The notes: a model not told the origin generated them from the letters alone. A DNA stretch of 58,078 nt from Ruminiclostridium sp. (GCA_017635095.1 JAGBMA010000231.1:1-58078), one strand, 5' to 3'; shown: positions 16,228 through 25,817, counted from the stretch's first letter. A program made the numbers and translations.

Positions 16228-17586
16228 ATGAATATTATCATTGTGGGCTGCGGCAAAGTCGGACAGACCCTTGCCGAACAGCTCAACGAAGAAGGAAATA
16301 ATATAACTGTCATAGATATGCTTCCCGCAAAGGTGAACGAGACTGCCGCAAGATACGACGTCCTCGGCGTCATAGGCAACGGTGCCACTCATCTCACCCA
16401 GCAGGAAGCCGGCATCAAAAACGCCGACCTGCTTATTGCAGTCACAGGCTCGGACGAACTGAACCTGCTCTGCTGCCTTATTGCAAAGAAGGCCGGTAAC
16501 TGCCACACCATAGCCCGTGTCCGCAGTCCCCAGTACAGCAGCGAAGCTCCCTACCTCAAAGAGGAGCTCGGTCTTGCTATGGTCATAAACCCGGAGCAGG
16601 CTGCCGCGGCGGAGATCGCAAGAGTACTGCGCTTCCCGTCGGCCATCAAGATAGATACGTTTGCCAAAGGAAGGGTGGAACTGCTCAAATTCAAGCTCCC
16701 CGAGGACAGCCCCCTTGAAGGCCTTGCGGTAAAGGAGATCTCCACGAAGCTGCACTGCGACGTGCTTGTCTGCACCGTAGAACGCGGTGACAACGCCTAC
16801 ATAGCAAAAGGCGACTTCCGCTTCATGGAGAAGGACGTCATCTCGATAATCGCTTCCCCGAAAAACGCGAACCATTTCTTCAAGCAGATAAAATACAAAA
16901 ATACATCGGTCAAGGACGTTATGATCGTCGGCGGCGGTAATATCACCCACTACCTCTGCGAGCTGCTGAACCGCTCCGGCATAGAGGTCAAGGTCATCGA
17001 AAAGGAACGGGATCGCTGTGAGGAGATAGCCGAGGAGCTCGAATATGTGACTGTCATAAACGGCGACGCGGTGGATCAGCAGGTGCTTTTTGAGGAAGGC
17101 ATAGAAAATGCCGGCGGATTTGTTGCGCTCACGAATCTCGATGAGGAAAATATACTGCTTTCGCTTTTCGCGAAGTCGGTGAACAAGGGAAAGCTTGTCA
17201 CAAAGGTGAACCGTATAGACTTTGACGATGTCATACGTCATCTTGAACTCGATACCGTCATCTACCCGAAAAACATAACCGCCGAGGGCATAGTCCGCTA
17301 TGTCCGCGCAATGAAGAATACCATAGGAAGCAACGTCGAAACGCTCTACAGCATCATAAAAGGCAAGATCGACGCTGCCGAGTTCATAATCAAGGAAAAT
17401 TCGCCTGTGGTCGGCAAGCCGCTCATGGAAATGAAGCTGAAGCCGAGCGTGCTTGTGGCGTCGATAATGCGGGACAGAAAAGTGATAATCCCCCGCGGCG
17501 GCGACACGATCGAGGTGGGCGATTCCGTTATAATCGTTTCGGACTTCCCGCTGCACGACATAGCGGAGATACTTCTTGAAGCATAA
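16228..17586 (+). CDS. trkA: Trk potassium uptake protein TrkA (NAD-binding gate regulator)
   Basis: TrkA is the cytosolic RCK ring that gates TrkH. The 452-residue protein has two tandem RCK units, each with a Rossmann motif: MNIIIVGCGKVGQTLAEQL at the start and VMIVGGGNITHYLCELL near residue 232. Each is followed by an RCK_C (TrkA_C) domain. The second ends with RGGDTIEVGDSVIIV. Duplicated architecture and length match full-length TrkA. It lies 23 bases before trkH. I used the ATG at 16228 after CGGAG, not a longer frame that crosses the terminator. Confidence 0.96.
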   Translation: MNIIIVGCGKVGQTLAEQLNEEGNNITVIDMLPAKVNETAARYDVLGVIGNGATHLTQQEAGIKNADLLIAVTGSDELNLLCCLIAKKAGNCHTIARVRSPQYSSEAPYLKEELGLAMVINPEQAAAAEIARVLRFPSAIKIDTFAKGRVELLKFKLPEDSPLEGLAVKEISTKLHCDVLVCTVERGDNAYIAKGDFRFMEKDVISIIASPKNANHFFKQIKYKNTSVKDVMIVGGGNITHYLCELLNRSGIEVKVIEKERDRCEEIAEELEYVTVINGDAVDQQVLFEEGIENAGGFVALTNLDEENILLSLFAKSVNKGKLVTKVNRIDFDDVIRHLELDTVIYPKNITAEGIVRYVRAMKNTIGSNVETLYSIIKGKIDAAEFIIKENSPVVGKPLMEMKLKPSVLVASIMRDRKVIIPRGGDTIEVGDSVIIVSDFPLHDIAEILLEA

Positions 17587-17609
17587 CACGATCGGAGTTT
17601 CGGCAGAGT

Positions 17610-19043
17610 ATGAATTACCGTATGATTGCAAATATCCTCGGCTGGCTGATGATATTTGAGAGCCTGTTCATGGCTGTACCCGCGCTTACCGCGCTAATAT
17701 ACTTGGAGAGTGCGTTCTGGCCGTTTTTCGGAACAGCTATGTTCTGCCTTGCGGCAGGCGTGCTCATAACCCGAAAAAAGCCGCAGAACACAACGCTTTA
17801 CTCCCGCGAGGGATTCGTGATAGTCTCTCTGAGCTGGATAGTACTGTCCCTTTTCGGTGCAGTCCCCTTTGTGCTCACAGGAACTATCCCGTCATTCGTA
17901 GATGCTCTTTTTGAAGCAGTATCCGGCTTCTCCACGACGGGCGCTACAGTAATAAACGACGTTGAATCTGTACCGCGCTCGATACTTATGTGGCGAAGCT
18001 TCACCCACTGGGTAGGCGGAATGGGAGTTCTCGTATTCATCATGGCGTTCCTGCCGCTTTCCGGCGGTCAGAATATGCACATAATGAAGGCAGAATCCCC
18101 GGGACCGTCTGTAAGCAAGCTTGTGCCTCATGTGAGAACGACGGCCATGCTGCTCTATTCGATATACTTTGTGCTTACACTGGTGATGTTCGTCACGCTG
18201 ATAGTGTTCGGAATGGATCCGTTTGAGGCGCTCAACACCGCGTTCGCCACCGGCGGCACCGGAGGAATGGGTGTAAAGAACGCAAGCATGGGAGGATATT
18301 CTCCCCAGATACAGATAGTTGTGACGGTCTTTATGGTGCTGTTCGCAATAAACTTCAACTCCTACTTCTTCCTTATACACGCCAAGTTCAGGGAGATATT
18401 CACCACCGAGGTCATCACGTTTCTCGCCATAGCGGTGACATCTTCCGCGGTCATAGCCTTCAACATCAACGGTATCTACGGCAATATGGGTGATTCCGTG
18501 CGTCATTCCGCCTTCACCGTTGCGTCGATCATGTCAACCACGGGATTTTCCACCGAGGACTTCAACCTGTGGCCGGAGCTTTCCCGGTCGCTGATAGTGA
18601 TGCTGATGTTCGTCGGCGGCTGCGCCGGAAGTACGAGCGGCGGCATCAAAGTGTCGCGTATCATCATACTCTTCAAGAGCATGAGAAAAGAGCTCGGAGT
18701 GCTTATCCACCCGAAGCAGGTCAAGAAGATAAACGTTGACGGTCACCCGATAGAGCATGAGGTGGTGCGCTCGGTAAACGTGTATATGGTAGGCTACGTC
18801 CTTATTTTTGCAGTCTCCATGATGGTGCTCTCATTCGACAACATGGATCTTATTACGAACTTCACTGCGGTAGCTTCCGCAATGAACAATGTGGGACCGG
18901 GACTCGAACTTGCGGGGCCCGCATCCAACTTCTCCATATTCTCGGAACCGGTGAAGCTCGTACTGATCTTCGATATGCTTGCAGGGCGACTTGAGCTGTT
19001 CCCGATACTGCTTCTGTTCTCACCGGCGACCTGGAAGAAATGA
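17610..19043 (+). CDS. trkH: Trk potassium channel subunit TrkH
   Basis: This is the membrane pore of a Trk/Ktr potassium importer, 477 residues. The four selectivity-filter loops are visible in order: STTGATV (about residue 110), ATGGTGGMGV (about 212), STTGFST (about 310) and NNVGPGLE (about 430). The end LAGRLELFPILLLFSPATW is the family's normal C-terminus, so it is complete. It works with TrkA encoded just upstream. Confidence 0.96.
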   Translation: MNYRMIANILGWLMIFESLFMAVPALTALIYLESAFWPFFGTAMFCLAAGVLITRKKPQNTTLYSREGFVIVSLSWIVLSLFGAVPFVLTGTIPSFVDALFEAVSGFSTTGATVINDVESVPRSILMWRSFTHWVGGMGVLVFIMAFLPLSGGQNMHIMKAESPGPSVSKLVPHVRTTAMLLYSIYFVLTLVMFVTLIVFGMDPFEALNTAFATGGTGGMGVKNASMGGYSPQIQIVVTVFMVLFAINFNSYFFLIHAKFREIFTTEVITFLAIAVTSSAVIAFNINGIYGNMGDSVRHSAFTVASIMSTTGFSTEDFNLWPELSRSLIVMLMFVGGCAGSTSGGIKVSRIIILFKSMRKELGVLIHPKQVKKINVDGHPIEHEVVRSVNVYMVGYVLIFAVSMMVLSFDNMDLITNFTAVASAMNNVGPGLELAGPASNFSIFSEPVKLVLIFDMLAGRLELFPILLLFSPATWKK

Positions 19044-19353
19044 GCGGGATCACCATATCATAGTTGCAGATGTGGACGGAAGGATAGTTTCGTCCTGCGT
19101 ATGCGTCGTGATAATCAACTTCACCCACAGCCGGCAGCCATACGCCCTCATCGAAAACGCAGCGACCGACGAAGAATACAGAAAATGCGGGCTTGCCACG
19201 ACCTGCCTTGACTATGCAAAAGAGATCGCGGTAAGAGAGAACTGCTGCAAGATGATGCTTCTCACCGGCTCGAAAGAGGAAAGCACGCTGCGGTTCTATG
19301 AGCGCGCCGGCTACAACCGGCACGACAAGACCGCGTTTATAAGATGGCTGTGA
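19040..19353 (+). pseudogene. 5'-truncated GNAT acetyltransferase remnant
   Basis: Immediately after the trkH stop, a different frame encodes the C-terminal two-thirds of a GNAT enzyme: HHIIVADVDGRIVSSCVCVV, then EYRKCGLATTCLDYAKEI (the acetyl-CoA-binding region), and KTAFIRWL at the end. Relatives are about 150 residues. The first ~50 here are missing and no good start codon or ribosome site is present. It looks like a deletion that joined trkH to the inside of a GNAT gene. Translation from an internal GTG cannot be excluded. Confidence 0.7.
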
Positions 19354-19392
19354 AAATGTGAGAGAAAAAATCTGCAATTTTCTCTCCTCACC

Positions 19393-19446
19393 TATTGACA
19401 AATCGCAGAATTATGGTATAATGGAAATAACTTGTAAACGATTACA
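19393..19446 (+). promoter_or_regulatory. Promoter of the GH31 gene with cre-like operator
   Basis: TTGACA and TATAAT (16-17 bp apart) are followed about a dozen bases later by TGTAAACGATTACA, ending at 19446. It fits the CcpA/LacI-family consensus TGWAANCGNTNWCA perfectly. Sitting downstream of the start point, it would act as a roadblock repressor site under CcpA or a local LacI-type regulator. Confidence 0.8.
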
Positions 19447-19480
19447 AAATTGCATCAAAAAATGAAAGGAAATAAAGACT

Positions 19481-21796
19481 ATGAAATTCTCCGACGGCTT
19501 CTGGCTCAACAAACCGGGCTACAATGTGAACTTTGCGACACAGGCATACGAGATCGACGCCGATGAGCGCTCGATAACCGTGTTCTGCACCGCGAACTGG
19601 ATCCAGAACAGAGGTATGACCCTCGGTGGACCCTGCCTTGAGGTAACGTTCACATCTACCCTCGAAAACTCCATAAAGGTCACTGTCGATCACTACAAGG
19701 GACAGATCCGCAGAGGCCCCGCGTTTGAGCTCAACGAGGACGAAAACTTCAGACCCGTGATAAATAAGCTCGACAACGGCGGCTATGAGCTCATCTCAGG
19801 AAAGACCAAGGTCGTTATCGGCGCTGCAAAGGGCGCATGGGACATAAAGTACTACTACGGCGATAAGCTCCTCACAAAGCAGGGCTGGCGCACCACCAGC
19901 TACATCGAGGAAAACCCCCAGCGTACCGAAAACCGTATGCTCGCAAAGAAAGGCGAGAATTTCTATGCGGACAGCGAGACTTCCGACAGCGCTTTCATGC
20001 GTGATATGTTCAATATCGCAGTCGGCGAGAATATCTACGGCTTCGGCGAGAAGTTCTCAACATTCGTGAAAAACGGCCAGTCCGTTGAAGTCTGGAACAA
20101 CGACGGCGGCACCTGCACCGAGCAGTCCTACAAATCCATTCCGTTCTATGTTTCGTCACAGGGCTACGGCTGCTTCGTGAACCATCCCGAAAAGGTGATG
20201 TTTGAAGTCGCAAGCGAGACAGTCTCCAAAGTTGCATTCACTGTCCAGGGTCAGCACCTTGAATACTTCGTATTCGGCGGCGACACCATAGCCGACGTTC
20301 TCAGAGTCTATACCGACCTTACCGGAAAGCCCGCGCTCCCGCCCGCTTTCACATTCGGTCTCTGGCTCACCACATCATTCACTACCGACTACGACGAAAA
20401 GACCTGCTCCTTCTTTATCGACGAGATGGAGCGCCGTGATATACCCCTTGAAGTGTTCCATTTCGACTGCTTCTGGATGAAGGAGTACAGCTGGTGCGAC
20501 TTCACATGGGACAAGAATATGTTTGCGGATCCCGCGGCTATGCTCAAGCGCCTCAAAGCCAAGAACATAGAGATCTGCGTATGGATCAACCCCTATATCT
20601 CCCAGCGCTCCTCGATGTTCGACGAGGGCATGGAAAACGGCTACTTCATCAAAAAGAAGGACGGTTCCGTATTCCAGGCGGATATGTGGCAGCCCGGAAT
20701 GGCTATCGTTGACTTCACCAATCCCGACGCCTGCAAGTGGTACTCGGATAAACTGAAAAAGCTCTGCGAAATGGGAGTTGATGCATTCAAGACCGACTTC
20801 GGCGAGCGCATACCCACCGATGTCATCTACTACGACGGCTCCGACCCGTACAAGATGCACAACTACTACACATACCTCTACAACAAGACCGTGTTCGATG
20901 TGCTGAAAGAATACTACGGCGAGAACAAAGCGTGCCTGTTCGCACGCTCGGCTACTGCGGGCGGCCAGCAGTTCCCCGTTCACTGGGGCGGAGACTGCTT
21001 CTCCAACTACGAGAGTATGTGGGAGACTATACGCGGCGGACTTTCGCTGTGTATGTCCGGATTCGGCTTCTTCAGCCATGACATCTCCGGTTTCGAGGCT
21101 ACCGGCACGCCCGACCTCTACAAGCGCTGGTCGGCATTCGGTCTCATGTCCACACATTCGAGACTGCACGGAAACAGCTCCTACCGCGTTCCGTGGAACT
21201 TCGACGAGGAGAGCTGTGACGTTGTAAGACACTTCACCAAGCTCAAAGGCAGACTCATGCCGTACCTGTTCAGAAATGCAGTCGAGACTCATGAGACAGG
21301 CGTACCGATGATGCGCGCAATGGTAGTTGACTATACCAACGATCCTGCAGTCCTCTCCCTCGACAGACAGTATATGCTGGGCGATTCGCTTCTCGTAGCG
21401 CCGGTATTCAACGAAGAGGGCATCGTGAAGTTCTACCTGCCCGACACAGGCATCTGGACCGATATCCAGACCGGTGAGCAGCTCGACGGCGGCAAGTGGT
21501 ACGAAAGAAAGTATGACTACTTCGGAATGCCGCTCTACGCAAAGCCGGGTTCGATCATAGCATACGGCGACTTCAAGCGCAATTTCACATACGATTACGC
21601 CGAAAACGCAAAGCTTGTGATCTACGGACTTGAAGACGGTCAGACCGCAGAGACCGTGATCTATGACAGCGAAGCAAAGTGCGTCCTTAAAGTCACCGCA
21701 GTAAGAAACGGCGGCACGGTCACCGTCAAAACCGAGGGAAAAGCGGAAAATATTACGGTAGAAAGCGCTCAGAAGCTTGACATAGTCCACTCATAA
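19481..21796 (+). CDS. yicI: Alpha-xylosidase (GH31, YicI-like)
   Basis: This cytosolic glycoside hydrolase of 771 residues has no signal peptide. The GH31 nucleophile motif KTDFGERIP (Asp near residue 439) and the acid/base region HWGGDCFSNYESM are present. N-terminal beta-sandwich and C-terminal beta domains flank the barrel. The order and sequence fit YicI-type alpha-xylosidases, which release xylose from xyloglucan oligosaccharides such as isoprimeverose. An alpha-glucosidase with related specificity is possible. A cre-like site controls it. No transporter is adjacent. Confidence 0.88.
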   Translation: MKFSDGFWLNKPGYNVNFATQAYEIDADERSITVFCTANWIQNRGMTLGGPCLEVTFTSTLENSIKVTVDHYKGQIRRGPAFELNEDENFRPVINKLDNGGYELISGKTKVVIGAAKGAWDIKYYYGDKLLTKQGWRTTSYIEENPQRTENRMLAKKGENFYADSETSDSAFMRDMFNIAVGENIYGFGEKFSTFVKNGQSVEVWNNDGGTCTEQSYKSIPFYVSSQGYGCFVNHPEKVMFEVASETVSKVAFTVQGQHLEYFVFGGDTIADVLRVYTDLTGKPALPPAFTFGLWLTTSFTTDYDEKTCSFFIDEMERRDIPLEVFHFDCFWMKEYSWCDFTWDKNMFADPAAMLKRLKAKNIEICVWINPYISQRSSMFDEGMENGYFIKKKDGSVFQADMWQPGMAIVDFTNPDACKWYSDKLKKLCEMGVDAFKTDFGERIPTDVIYYDGSDPYKMHNYYTYLYNKTVFDVLKEYYGENKACLFARSATAGGQQFPVHWGGDCFSNYESMWETIRGGLSLCMSGFGFFSHDISGFEATGTPDLYKRWSAFGLMSTHSRLHGNSSYRVPWNFDEESCDVVRHFTKLKGRLMPYLFRNAVETHETGVPMMRAMVVDYTNDPAVLSLDRQYMLGDSLLVAPVFNEEGIVKFYLPDTGIWTDIQTGEQLDGGKWYERKYDYFGMPLYAKPGSIIAYGDFKRNFTYDYAENAKLVIYGLEDGQTAETVIYDSEAKCVLKVTAVRNGGTVTVKTEGKAENITVESAQKLDIVHS

Positions 21797-21805
21797 GTGT
21801 ATAAT

Positions 21806-21856
21806 ATTATGTGCAGTCACCATGTTCCCCATGGCGGGCTGCACATAATTTTTTTC
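21806..21856 (+). terminator. Terminator between the GH31 gene and the aquaporin
   Basis: ATTATGTGCAG pairs with CTGCACATAAT and is followed by seven T. Aquaporin expression must come from read-through or an unseen promoter. Confidence 0.85.
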
Positions 21857-21876
21857 TGCAAACAGGAGGAAAAGAA

Positions 21877-22566
21877 ATGAAGAAGTATATTGCCGAATTC
21901 ATCGGCACCTGCGTGCTCGTAACGCTTGGCTGCGGTACAGCTATGCTGGTAGGCTGCGATGCGGCCAACGGCGGCGGCTACATTCTCACCGCTCTCGCGT
22001 TCGGACTTGTTATCGTCGGAATGGCATACTGCGTAGGCAACATATCGGGCTGCCACATCAACCCGGCAGTGTCGCTTGCTGTGCTCATAAGCGGCGGAAT
22101 GGACGTCAAGGACTTCATCGGCTACATTGTCGCTCAGTGCCTCGGTGCATTCGCAGGCTCCGGCATTCTCGCAGCTATCTTCGGCTCGGGAAGCGTAGTT
22201 GACAAGACCGGCGGCTTCGGTGCAAACGGTCTCGGCGGCGTGAACGGAAGCGTTGTTGCAGGTCTCATCGTTGAAGTAGTGCTCACATTCATATTCGTGC
22301 TCACTATCCTCGGCGTGACTTCCAAGAAAGCCGGCCACGGCTCTTTCGGCGGTCTTATCATAGGTCTCACCCTCACTCTCGTGCATATCCTCGGCATCGG
22401 TCTCACCGGCACATCGGTAAACCCCGCAAGAAGCATAGCACCTGCTGTATTTGCCGCTATAAACGGCAACGGCGACCCGCTCGCTTCCCTTTGGGTATTC
22501 ATCGTAGGACCGTTTGTAGGCGCTGCTCTCGCGGCAGTAGTTTACAAGTTCCTCGAAAAAGAGTGA
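21877..22566 (+). CDS. Aquaporin (MIP family, AqpZ-like)
   Basis: This 229-residue membrane channel has six helices and two half-helices bearing NPA motifs: CHINPAVSLAV near residue 62 and TSVNPARSIAPAVF near residue 180. The Arg after the second NPA and the short loops match water-selective AqpZ channels better than glycerol facilitators. AGGAGG precedes the ATG. Two terminators isolate it. Confidence 0.92.
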   Translation: MKKYIAEFIGTCVLVTLGCGTAMLVGCDAANGGGYILTALAFGLVIVGMAYCVGNISGCHINPAVSLAVLISGGMDVKDFIGYIVAQCLGAFAGSGILAAIFGSGSVVDKTGGFGANGLGGVNGSVVAGLIVEVVLTFIFVLTILGVTSKKAGHGSFGGLIIGLTLTLVHILGIGLTGTSVNPARSIAPAVFAAINGNGDPLASLWVFIVGPFVGAALAAVVYKFLEKE

Positions 22567-22589
22567 TACTGCTCACGGAAAAAACAGCT

Positions 22590-22625
22590 TATCCCCTGTT
22601 CCCGCCCGGAACGGGGGATATTTTG
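22590..22625 (+). terminator. Aquaporin terminator
   Basis: TATCCCC...GTTCC pairs with GGAAC...GGGGATA and is followed by TTTTGTTTT. Confidence 0.8.
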
Positions 22626-22637
22626 TTTTCAGGCGCG

Positions 22638-22877
22638 GAGAACCGGGTTCTACTGCCAAAATCGTAAAAGCGAACGTCGATACTTTATGCCGCGAAAGCC
22701 TATTGACAATGAGCTTGAGTGTGGTAGGCCGGTAGCCGGGCAGCAGCCCTTCGGGGGGCGGCTGCCCGTGCTGCCGGACTGCCACGCTCATCGAGGCTCG
22801 TTGTCAATAGGATCGTGGAATAGATTATCGACCCTAAAATCATTGCGATTTTCGGAGTAGAACCTGAGAACCGGCTC
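22638..22877. repeat. Long (~240 bp) imperfect palindrome
   Basis: The inner arms CCTATTGACAATGAGC (22699-22714) and GCTCGTTGTCAATAGG (22796-22811) pair almost perfectly. They surround a GC-rich core in which GCCGGTAGCCGGGCAGC pairs with GCTGCCCGTGCTGCCGG around CCCTTCGGGG. Outer arms GGTTCTAC (22646) and GTAGAACC (ending 22863), with CAAAATCG/CGATTTT, extend the symmetry. Nothing coding is present. It lies just upstream of the rmlA promoter. Confidence 0.85.
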
Positions 22878-22880
22878 GTA

Positions 22881-22909
22881 TTGACTTTTTACCGGTATTT
22901 TGGTATAAT
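22881..22909 (+). promoter_or_regulatory. Promoter of the rmlA operon
   Basis: TTGACT (22881-22886), 17 bp, TATAAT (22904-22909) preceded by TGG. Confidence 0.8.
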
Positions 22910-22970
22910 GTACAAAGAGTTTTTATGTCCCGGCTGAAAACTGCCGGTGCAGCATAGCGGAGGTGGCTGT

Positions 22971-23855
22971 ATGAAAGGTATAATAATGTCCGGAGGACGC
23001 GGAACAAGGCTCTATCCGACCACAAAATCGGTATCGAAACAGCTTCTTCCTATCTACGACAAACCGCTCATATACTACCCGCTCTCCGTGCTGATGCTGG
23101 CGGAGATACGGGATATACTCATAATCACCACTCCCCACGATCTTGAGCTTTACAAAGAGCTTCTTGAGGACGGGAGCCGTATCGGCATAAACATAAGCTA
23201 CGCTGTCCAGGAAAGTCCCGGAGGGCTCGCCCAGGCGTTCATCATCGGTGAGGACTTCATCGGAGATGAAAGCGTATGCTTCATTCTCGGCGACAATGTC
23301 TTTTACGGCAGAGATCTCACCCTTATACTTGAACGGGCGAAGAAGGAGCTGGACGGTGCCGTGATCTTCGGCTATCCGGTAAAAGACCCTACCGCGTTCG
23401 GAGTGGTAGAGACAGATAACGACGGGCGCGTCATCTCTATAGAAGAAAAACCCGCTGTGCCAAAGTCCGATCTTGCAGTCCCCGGACTGTACTTTTACGA
23501 TAACAGCGTTGTGGAGATTGCGAAGGGCATAGTTCCCTCGGCGCGCGGAGAACTGGAGATAACCGCGGTCAACGAGGAATACCTTAAACGCGGAAAGCTC
23601 AAAGCGGAGCTTCTCGGCCGAGGAATGGCATGGCTCGACACCGGCACCCCCGACTCCATGCTCAAAGCCTCCCAGTTCATCAAAGCCGTGCAGGATATGC
23701 AGGGCTTCTATATATCCTGCATAGAAGAGATCGCATGGCGCAGAGGCTTCATAACCAAAGAACAAATGCTCGGCATAGGCGAGAGCCTCAGAAACACCGA
23801 CTACGGCAGATACCTGCTGTCGCTCGGAGATGCGGGATACGGAGATGAAGTATGA
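22971..23855 (+). CDS. rmlA: Glucose-1-phosphate thymidylyltransferase
   Basis: The enzyme makes dTDP-glucose from dTTP and glucose-1-phosphate, the entry to dTDP-deoxysugars. The 294-residue protein starts [20 protein letters not shown] with the nucleotide-binding GGxGTRL motif. It continues with [18 protein letters not shown] and the [12 protein letters not shown] substrate motif. The start at 22971 follows GGAGGTGG. It begins a tight five-gene operon and overlaps the next start by four bases. rmlB, needed for the next step, is not in the window. Confidence 0.95.
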   Translation: MKGIIMSGGRGTRLYPTTKSVSKQLLPIYDKPLIYYPLSVLMLAEIRDILIITTPHDLELYKELLEDGSRIGINISYAVQESPGGLAQAFIIGEDFIGDESVCFILGDNVFYGRDLTLILERAKKELDGAVIFGYPVKDPTAFGVVETDNDGRVISIEEKPAVPKSDLAVPGLYFYDNSVVEIAKGIVPSARGELEITAVNEEYLKRGKLKAELLGRGMAWLDTGTPDSMLKASQFIKAVQDMQGFYISCIEEIAWRRGFITKEQMLGIGESLRNTDYGRYLLSLGDAGYGDEV

Positions 23856-24223
23856 AAAAGATCGTTCCGTATATCGTGCTCCACGCAGTCATGGCGGTCT
23901 GCTCCGTCGGCGGGATATGCTCGAAAATGGCAGCATCAAAGGAGTTCCTGTCGCCGGAGTGGATACTGCTGTACGGTCTGCTTCTTTTCACCCTCGCGTT
24001 CTACGCCGTGATGTGGCAGCAGATACTCAAAAAGATCCCCCTGAACGTTGCGTATGCCAACAAAGCAGTGGGGCTTATCTGGGGAATGATGTGGGGCTGC
24101 ATCGTTTTCAACGAGACTATCGGCGTCCCGCAGATCATAGGTGCCCTGCTCATACTCGCGGGCATAATACTTATGGCGCCCGTGGGGGACAAAGGCAGCA
24201 AGGAGAAAAAAGACGATGAGTGA
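23852..24223 (+). CDS. Small EmrE/ArnE-like membrane protein A
   Basis: This 123-residue protein has four hydrophobic segments and a short basic C-terminus, the size and layout of SMR/DMT half-transporters. Its region [14 protein letters not shown] is the conserved last-helix motif. It overlaps rmlA and the next gene by a few bases each, so the two small proteins are translationally linked. By analogy with ArnE-ArnF they may form a heterodimer that flips a lipid-linked sugar. Export of another substrate is possible. Confidence 0.75.
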   Translation: MKKIVPYIVLHAVMAVCSVGGICSKMAASKEFLSPEWILLYGLLLFTLAFYAVMWQQILKKIPLNVAYANKAVGLIWGMMWGCIVFNETIGVPQIIGALLILAGIILMAPVGDKGSKEKKDDE

Positions 24224-24572
24224 GATGTTTGTTTTTTCCTGCATCATGGTACTGAGCTCGCTCATATCCTCCTTCTCCCAGATGATACTGAAAAAAAGCT
24301 CCCAGAAGACCTATTCCTCCCACATACGGGAATACCTCAACCCGCTGGTGATAACCGCATATGCCCTGTTTTTCGGCTGCACGTTCCTTTCCATGTACGC
24401 GCTGAAAGTGGTGCCTCTTTCCTTCTCGCCCGTGCTCGAAGCGTCAGGGTACATTTTTGTTGCAGTCCTGAGCTATATTTTCTTCAAGGAAAAGCTTACC
24501 CGGCGCCAGCTCGCGGGAATGCTTCTCATAGCGGCGGGCATAGCCGTAAGCGTTTTTTTCAACGGAGGCTGA
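24216..24572 (+). CDS. Small EmrE/ArnF-like membrane protein B
   Basis: This is a 118-residue partner of the preceding protein, again with four hydrophobic segments. Signature stretches are LNPLVITAYALFFGCTFLSM and FSPVLEASGYIFVAVLSYIFFKEKL, the EamA-like repeat. It starts inside the previous gene and ends seven bases before the aminotransferase gene. Two unequal SMR-like genes in tandem are typical of obligate heterodimers. Confidence 0.75.
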   Translation: MSEMFVFSCIMVLSSLISSFSQMILKKSSQKTYSSHIREYLNPLVITAYALFFGCTFLSMYALKVVPLSFSPVLEASGYIFVAVLSYIFFKEKLTRRQLAGMLLIAAGIAVSVFFNGG

Positions 24573-24578
24573 CGAGAC

Positions 24579-25718
24579 ATGATACCATTCAATATCCCGC
24601 CTTACACAGGCAGGGAGCGCGAATACATTGATAAAGCGATAGACAATCACAAAATATGCGGCGGGGGCGAGTTCGACAAGCTGTGCTCGGCATGGTTTGA
24701 GAAACAGACCGGTTCTTCTGTGCTCATGACACCGTCCTGCACCCACGCCCTTGAAATGGCGGCTATCCTCTGCGATATCAGAGAGGGCGATGAGGTCATA
24801 CTTCCCTCATATACCTTCGCCTCCACAGCGGACGCTTTCGTTATGCGCGGCGCAAGGCTCGTGTTCGTAGATGTGCGGCCGGATACGATGAATATGAATG
24901 AGGAGCTCATAGAGGAAGCGATAACTCCTGCAACGAAGGTCATAGCGGCGATGCATTACGGCGGCGTAGGCTGTGAAATGGACAGGATAAACGAGATCGC
25001 GGAAAAGCATGGGCTTGATGTGGTGGAAGACGCTGCCCAGTGCGCACAGGCATACTACCGTGGCAGACCGCTTGGGACGATGTCGCGTTTCGGCTGCATG
25101 AGCTTCCATGAAACAAAGAACTTCTCCATGGGAGAGGGCGGAGCTTTATTCATCAACCGCCCCGAAGACCTCGAAAGAGCAGAGATAATACGCGAGAAAG
25201 GAACGGACAGGAGCCGTTTCTTCCGCGGCCAGGTCGATAAATACACATGGCGCGACGCAGGTTCGTCCTACCTTCCGTCGGAGTTCGGCTGTGCGTATCT
25301 CTATGCACAGCTTGAACTTGCGGATAAGATCACCGAAGCCCGTGTCTCTCTCGCAAACGGGTACAGGGAACGGCTCTCGGCACTCGAAAAGAGCGGAGCC
25401 GTGGAGTTTCAGCATATCCCGTCATACTGCACACCGAACGGACATCTGTTCTATATAAAGGCTGAAGATCTCGAAGAACGCACCGCCCTTATCTCATTCC
25501 TGAAAGAAAACGGAGTAAATGCGGCTTTCCATTATGTACCGCTGCATTCCGCGCCGGCCGGGATAAAATACGGACGGTTCTCGGGAGAGGACGTGTGGAC
25601 TACCCGCGAAAGCAGCCGGCTTGTGCGGCTGCCCATGTATTACGGGCTGAGCGAAGATGACCTCGACTATATATGCGGCTGCGTGGAAAAGTTCTACGCG
25701 TCCGCACCCCGTAAATGA
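24579..25718 (+). CDS. rffA: dTDP-4-amino-4,6-dideoxygalactose transaminase
   Basis: This PLP enzyme (DegT/DnrJ/EryC1 family, WecE/RffA type) transfers an amino group to dTDP-4-keto-6-deoxyglucose, giving dTDP-Fuc4N. The 379-residue protein starts MIPFNIPPYTGREREYIDKA, typical for this subgroup. The PLP lysine is K180 in SFHETKNFSMGEGG, and DAAQCAQAYYRGRPLG supplies the PLP-ring aspartate. It is co-operonic with rmlA, which feeds the same pathway. Confidence 0.9.
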   Translation: MIPFNIPPYTGREREYIDKAIDNHKICGGGEFDKLCSAWFEKQTGSSVLMTPSCTHALEMAAILCDIREGDEVILPSYTFASTADAFVMRGARLVFVDVRPDTMNMNEELIEEAITPATKVIAAMHYGGVGCEMDRINEIAEKHGLDVVEDAAQCAQAYYRGRPLGTMSRFGCMSFHETKNFSMGEGGALFINRPEDLERAEIIREKGTDRSRFFRGQVDKYTWRDAGSSYLPSEFGCAYLYAQLELADKITEARVSLANGYRERLSALEKSGAVEFQHIPSYCTPNGHLFYIKAEDLEERTALISFLKENGVNAAFHYVPLHSAPAGIKYGRFSGEDVWTTRESSRLVRLPMYYGLSEDDLDYICGCVEKFYASAPRK

Positions 25719-25817
25719 TACAACAAACGAGACCGGTGCGGCATCCGCTGCGCCGCAGTATATCACAGAACGGAACGCGGTCCGTGCAGCCGCGTCCGTA
25801 CAGGAAGGTGACATGAA

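Noticed and set aside
16096-17631. Open frame of 511 codons antisense to trkA
   Set aside because: It lies entirely opposite a clear TrkA gene, has no ribosome site or known domain, and arises from the codon bias of the real gene.
20375-21790. 471-codon antisense frame opposite the GH31 gene
   Set aside because: It is a mirror of a well-conserved enzyme gene; composition is His/Val/Cys-rich and unlike a real protein.
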